Below are positions 5,839 to 7,041 of a stretch of DNA of 7,041 bases, piece by piece. Source of the stretch: Christensenella sp. UBA1262 (lineage in GTDB: Bacteria; Bacillota; Clostridia; Christensenellales; CAG-917); assembly GCA_002308215.1 (NCBI GenBank), contig DBVO01000038.1, positions 287 through 7,327 on the forward strand. The letters are read 5' to 3'. The notes below the pieces were generated by a model. It was not told where the DNA came from and searched no databases. It was given only the letters and a program-made list of their open reading frames with translations. How positions within the stretch are numbered: the first letter of the stretch is position 1; every line of letters starts with the position of its first letter. The translations under genes and the position numbers were made by a program.

Positions 5839-7041
5839 TTATTTGTGATCTGAATACTTATCAGCTTCTTCAAATTCGATTGAAACAATCTTAGTAACAC
5901 CTTTTTCTTCCATCGTTACACCGAAGATTGTATCAGCGTGTCTCATAGTTGGTTTTCTATGTGTGATAACAATGAATTGTGTGTAATCACTAAACTTCTT
6001 CAAGAATTCTGCAAACAAATTAACGTTTGCGTCATCAAGTGCAGCCTCAATTTCGTCTAACACGCAGAATGGCATTGGCTTGAGCTTCAATATTGCAAAC
6101 AATATTGATATAGCTGTAAGAGCTTGTTCACCACCGCTGAGAAGGCTGATATGTTGCAATTTCTTTCCAGGAGGCTGAGCGAAAATTTCAATACCTGCTT
6201 CGAGGACATCATCTGTCTCTTTCATGTCAAGGCGAAGTTCACCTTTACCACCACCAAAGAGTTGTTCAAATACGACCTTGAAGTTCTCATTGATTTGTTC
6301 AAATGCAACCGAGAACTTTTCTTGCATCTCACCAGTAAGTTCTTTAATAATAGTGAGAATGTCGTCATATGCCTTTTGGATATCGTCTCTATAGCTGGTT
6401 TGCTCTTGAAGACGTGCTTCTGTTTCTTCCAATGATTTCAATGCATATGGGTTAACATCACCCAAACGGTTAATAGATTTTTTCAGTTCTGCAATAACTG
6501 TCATTGCACCATGTGCTTTGAACTCTGGATCTTTAAACTCTAATGCATTTGCATAGGTCAAATCATACTCTTCAAGGATGTGATTCTGTTGATTGCGGAT
6601 TTCAATATCAACATTTTCAAGCATGCCTTCGTCACGGATTTTCTTTTCTGTGATAGCATTTTTTTCATTAAAGACATCAGTTTTTTGTCTATCCAAAGCC
6701 ACTATTTCATCTGAAATGCTTGCCTTTCTTTCATTGAGAGAAGCAATCTCTTCTTCAAGTTTGGAAATGCGAGCCATATCTTCTTCAGAAAAGCTTGTCT
6801 TTTCTGGCGCAGAAGTAATCTTGGCTAGATTATTCTCCGCAGACTTAATTTGACTGATAAGATCAAGTTTTTCTTCTTCGTAAGATTCTTTTTCACGAGA
6901 AATACGGAACATATCTGCATCACAATTATCAAGTTCACCTTTTTGTTCTGCAACTTTAATGCGTAAATCCATTATGCTTTGTGACATAATTTCTTTTTCG
7001 CTCTTTTGTTCTGTATTCTTATCCTTAAGAGAAAGCAATGA
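5839..7041 (-). CDS. smc: Chromosome segregation protein SMC, C-terminal part (cut by right window edge)
   Basis: SMC is the coiled-coil ATPase of the bacterial condensin (SMC-ScpAB) that loads near the origin and helps separate sister chromosomes. Only the last 400 residues are visible; the frame is open to base 7041, so the true start and the Walker A and hinge regions lie outside. Numbering from the first visible codon, residues 1 to about 170 are a charged heptad-rich coiled coil (the arm returning from the hinge). RLGDVNPYALKSLEE follows at 192-206. The C-terminal ATPase lobe holds the ABC signature LLSGGEQALTA (300-310), Walker B FCVLDEIEAALDD (325-337, with D329 and catalytic E330) and the switch histidine in ITHRKPTM (H361). 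The TTG at 7038 is internal, not a start. smc followed by ftsY is a common Firmicutes arrangement. Confidence 0.97.
   Translation of the reverse strand, partial: SLLSLKDKNTEQKSEKEIMSQSIMDLRIKVAEQKGELDNCDADMFRISREKESYEEEKLDLISQIKSAENNLAKITSAPEKTSFSEEDMARISKLEEEIASLNERKASISDEIVALDRQKTDVFNEKNAITEKKIRDEGMLENVDIEIRNQQNHILEEYDLTYANALEFKDPEFKAHGAMTVIAELKKSINRLGDVNPYALKSLEETEARLQEQTSYRDDIQKAYDDILTIIKELTGEMQEKFSVAFEQINENFKVVFEQLFGGGKGELRLDMKETDDVLEAGIEIFAQPPGKKLQHISLLSGGEQALTAISILFAILKLKPMPFCVLDEIEAALDDANVNLFAEFLKKFSDYTQFIVITHRKPTMRHADTIFGVTMEEKGVTKIVSIEFEEADKYSDHK

Noticed and set aside
1..7041. A previously undescribed multi-gene system
   Set aside because: Every gene belongs to a well-known housekeeping family in its usual order; there is no accessory cargo, foreign base composition or mobile-element mark.

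Overview
This window is a tightly packed, one-directional block of housekeeping genes, all on the minus strand, from an AT-rich Gram-positive bacterium. The gene order in transcription order is smc – ftsY – ylxM – ffh – rpsP – khpA (KH protein) – rimM – trmD – rbgA (ylqF) – rnhB. This is the classic Firmicutes chromosome-segregation / SRP / ribosome-maturation cluster. AT-rich codon use, purine-rich Shine-Dalgarno sites, the YlxM-Ffh pair and an FtsY without a long acidic N-terminal domain point to the Firmicutes, most likely Clostridia; the genus cannot be told from this window.

Layout from right to left (the direction of transcription). At 7041-5839 is the C-terminal third of SMC, cut by the window edge. 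FtsY (SRP receptor) follows after 8 bp at 5830-4937. A 101-bp spacer (4836-4936) holds an intrinsic terminator and a near-perfect sigma-A promoter, and splits the block into two transcription units. The second unit is ylxM (GTG start), ffh, a 158-bp spacer with predicted leader hairpins, rpsP, khpA, rimM, trmD, rbgA and the N-terminal part of rnhB, which runs off the left edge. Spacings inside the second unit, apart from the ffh-rpsP spacer, are between an 11-bp overlap and 37 bp.

How the genes work together: Ffh and FtsY are the two GTPases of co-translational membrane targeting, and YlxM is the HTH partner normally found next to ffh. RpsP (S16), RimM and RbgA build the small and large ribosomal subunits. 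TrmD methylates G37 of tRNAs to hold reading frame. KhpA is a small KH RNA-binding protein. RnhB removes RNA from RNA-DNA hybrids. SMC condenses and segregates chromosomes.

I see no CRISPR array, mobile element, tRNA, rRNA or novel multi-gene system. The most interesting point is the ftsY-ylxM junction. There a perfect -10 box abuts the terminator hairpin, so the predicted transcription start falls inside the terminator's 5' arm, and an identical 16-bp palindromic repeat occurs over both the terminator and the -35 box. The second is the absence of rplS (L19) between trmD and rbgA.
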